Positions 63,213-64,000 of a DNA stretch of 64,000 bases are shown one piece after another. Under the pieces are notes generated by a model, which was not told the DNA's origin, did not search any database, and saw only the letters and a list, made by a program, of their open reading frames with translations. Position 1 is the first letter of the stretch; the number at the start of each line of letters is the position of its first letter. Location of the stretch: assembly GCF_014332695.1 (NCBI RefSeq), contig NZ_MBUA01000023.1:62001-126000 (forward strand), given 5' to 3'. The translations under genes were made by a program, and so were the position numbers. This DNA comes from Flavihumibacter stibioxidans. Lineage in GTDB: Bacteria > Bacteroidota > Bacteroidia > Chitinophagales > Chitinophagaceae.

Positions 63213-63486
63213 GAGCTTTGTGTGTTTTTGGTTATTTAATGAATTCTTGTTCGGGTAACAAGATCCGTTCGTATAAATTTAAAAGTATTTTAACATTTTA
63301 ACCAAATTCTATCGTAAATAAATTTTTGATGGTATTTATCACATGATTACCCATTAAATTCAAATTTATTTCACAATTATTTGTTAACAAACCGGAAATC
63401 CGTCTATTTAAGCAGTTTTTCAACTTATCCTGATTTACCGTTCATCATATTTCACTGCATTCAGATGGTGTACTAAAAGGCATAAA
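63213..63486. other. AT-rich upstream region of SusC 4
   Basis: About 270 bases with no ORF. A 7-bp hairpin (63245-63251 with 63257-63263, loop CGGGT) lies in the presumed leader. TACTTTTA on the minus strand near 63280 is a possible weak -7 box. Nothing else was recognised. Confidence 0.4.
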
Positions 63487-63513
63487 AAAGCCGGTCAGAA
63501 TCTGACCGGCTTT
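63487..63513 (-). terminator. Intrinsic terminator of the YugP-like gene
   Basis: AAAGCCGGTCA / TGACCGGCTTT stem (63487-63497 and 63503-63513) with a T run on the minus-strand side, 17 bases after the stop at 63531. Confidence 0.85.
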
Positions 63514-63530
63514 AATAATTCAGTGAACCC

Positions 63531-64000
63531 TTAGTCCCTGTCGCGCCCCTGGTAAATCAATATGTATTGAACCAGGGTTACAATGGAGGCTACTGCGGCC
63601 ACCACATAGGTCATGGCTGCCCATTTCAGCGCATCCTTAGCCTTAGGCTGTTCCTCAGCCGTGGTAATATTGGTGGTTTCCAGCCAGGCAAGGGCCCGCC
63701 TGCTGGCATCAAATTCCACTGGAAGCGTAATAAGGGAAAAAAGGGTGGTTACCCCAAACAGGATAATACCCCCCAGCAAAAGATCGGGAAATGTGTTGAT
63801 CATGAGGATACCAGCCAGCAAAACCCACTGCACCAGGCCTGAACTGACCTGAACAGCTGGAACCAGCTTGGAACGCATGGTCAGCCAGGGATAGGCAGTG
63901 GCATGCTGAACGGCATGACCGCATTCATGGGCCGCAACCGCAGCGGCAGCCACATTTCGGCCTTCATAAATATCCGGGCTGAGGGCTACCGTTTTGGTAA
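63531..64000 (-). CDS. YugP-type zinc metallopeptidase (3' part, cut by window edge)
   Basis: The frame is open to the right edge; about 155 residues are visible. It reads LSPDIYEGRNVAAAAVAAHE then CGHAVQHATAYP, so HECGH supplies HExxH. Hydrophobic segments (WVLLAGILMINTF, LLLGGIILFGVTTLFSLITL) and the EFDASRRALAWLE motif follow, all typical of the YugP/PF04298 membrane metallopeptidases. The N-terminus is outside the window. An internal ATG at 63953 is not the true start. Confidence 0.9.
   Translation of the reverse strand, partial: TKTVALSPDIYEGRNVAAAAVAAHECGHAVQHATAYPWLTMRSKLVPAVQVSSGLVQWVLLAGILMINTFPDLLLGGIILFGVTTLFSLITLPVEFDASRRALAWLETTNITTAEEQPKAKDALKWAAMTYVVAAVASIVTLVQYILIYQGRDRD

Noticed and set aside
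1-64000. tRNA, rRNA, CRISPR, prophage, integrase or transposase
   Set aside because: None recognised on either strand; the repeats found are palindromes and short tandem repeats without spacers or cas genes.

Overview
The window comes from a member of the Bacteroidota, most likely the Chitinophagia/Chitinophagaceae. This is inferred from four SusC/SusD outer-membrane pairs, the gliding and type IX secretion genes gldD, gldE and porZ, the Bacteroidota gene order rsfS-ftsH-LUD protein and HU-mutY-ssb-gldE-gldD, the lack of Shine-Dalgarno sites, and repeated TAnnTTTG promoter boxes. About 49 protein genes are supported. No rRNA, tRNA, CRISPR array, prophage or transposase was seen.

Layout. 1-3076: the 5' part of porZ (minus, cut by the window edge) and an MMPL/RND-type exporter. 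3327-12777: two tandem SusC-SusD pairs, each ending in a strong terminator. 12851-17343: a secreted protein of unknown function, a TlpA-like thioredoxin lipoprotein, gatB and a double-PDZ protein. 17420-21805: alaS, an M23 peptidase and a MerR-type regulator. 21795-28157: a long minus-strand series (rsfS, ftsH, LUD protein, GGCT-like, lpxH-like, unknown propeller-like, mscS-like). 28238-31619: birA, a small HExxH protein, bcp and a second M23 peptidase. 31938-32206: a 71-codon gene with its own terminator. 32363-40967: carB, a nitroreductase, comEC, purH and an EamA transporter. 40946-44243: a tight minus-strand operon of a DUF3109 protein, lutB and a polysaccharide deacetylase-like protein. 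44310-45656: a serine hydrolase. 45650-49455: mutY, ssb, gldE, gldD. 49629-52691: an HU/IHF-type protein, a TPR protein, a 30-codon mS38/COX24-type basic protein and rng. 52778-63212: two more SusC-SusD units, one with an extra lipoprotein. 63531-64000: a partial YugP-type zinc metallopeptidase.

How it fits together. Much of the content is housekeeping (translation, proteolysis, nucleotide and biotin metabolism, DNA repair). The rest serves the cell envelope: nutrient import through SusCD pairs, type IX secretion/gliding, peptidoglycan hydrolysis, lipid A synthesis and thiol redox. The SusCD pairs have no glycoside hydrolases, ECF sigma/anti-sigma pairs or hybrid sensors beside them, so their substrates cannot be read from context.

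The most unusual signal is non-coding. Five copies of a palindrome with an invariant core (arms ACCCGTCGGGT and ACCCGACGGGT around GGC) lie around carB and between mutY and ssb. Their outer stems differ between copies but stay perfectly complementary within each copy. At mutY the element and the last codons of the gene have been tandemly duplicated. A second family of nested GTCTGAC/GTCAGAC palindromes occurs at 24500 and 36108.
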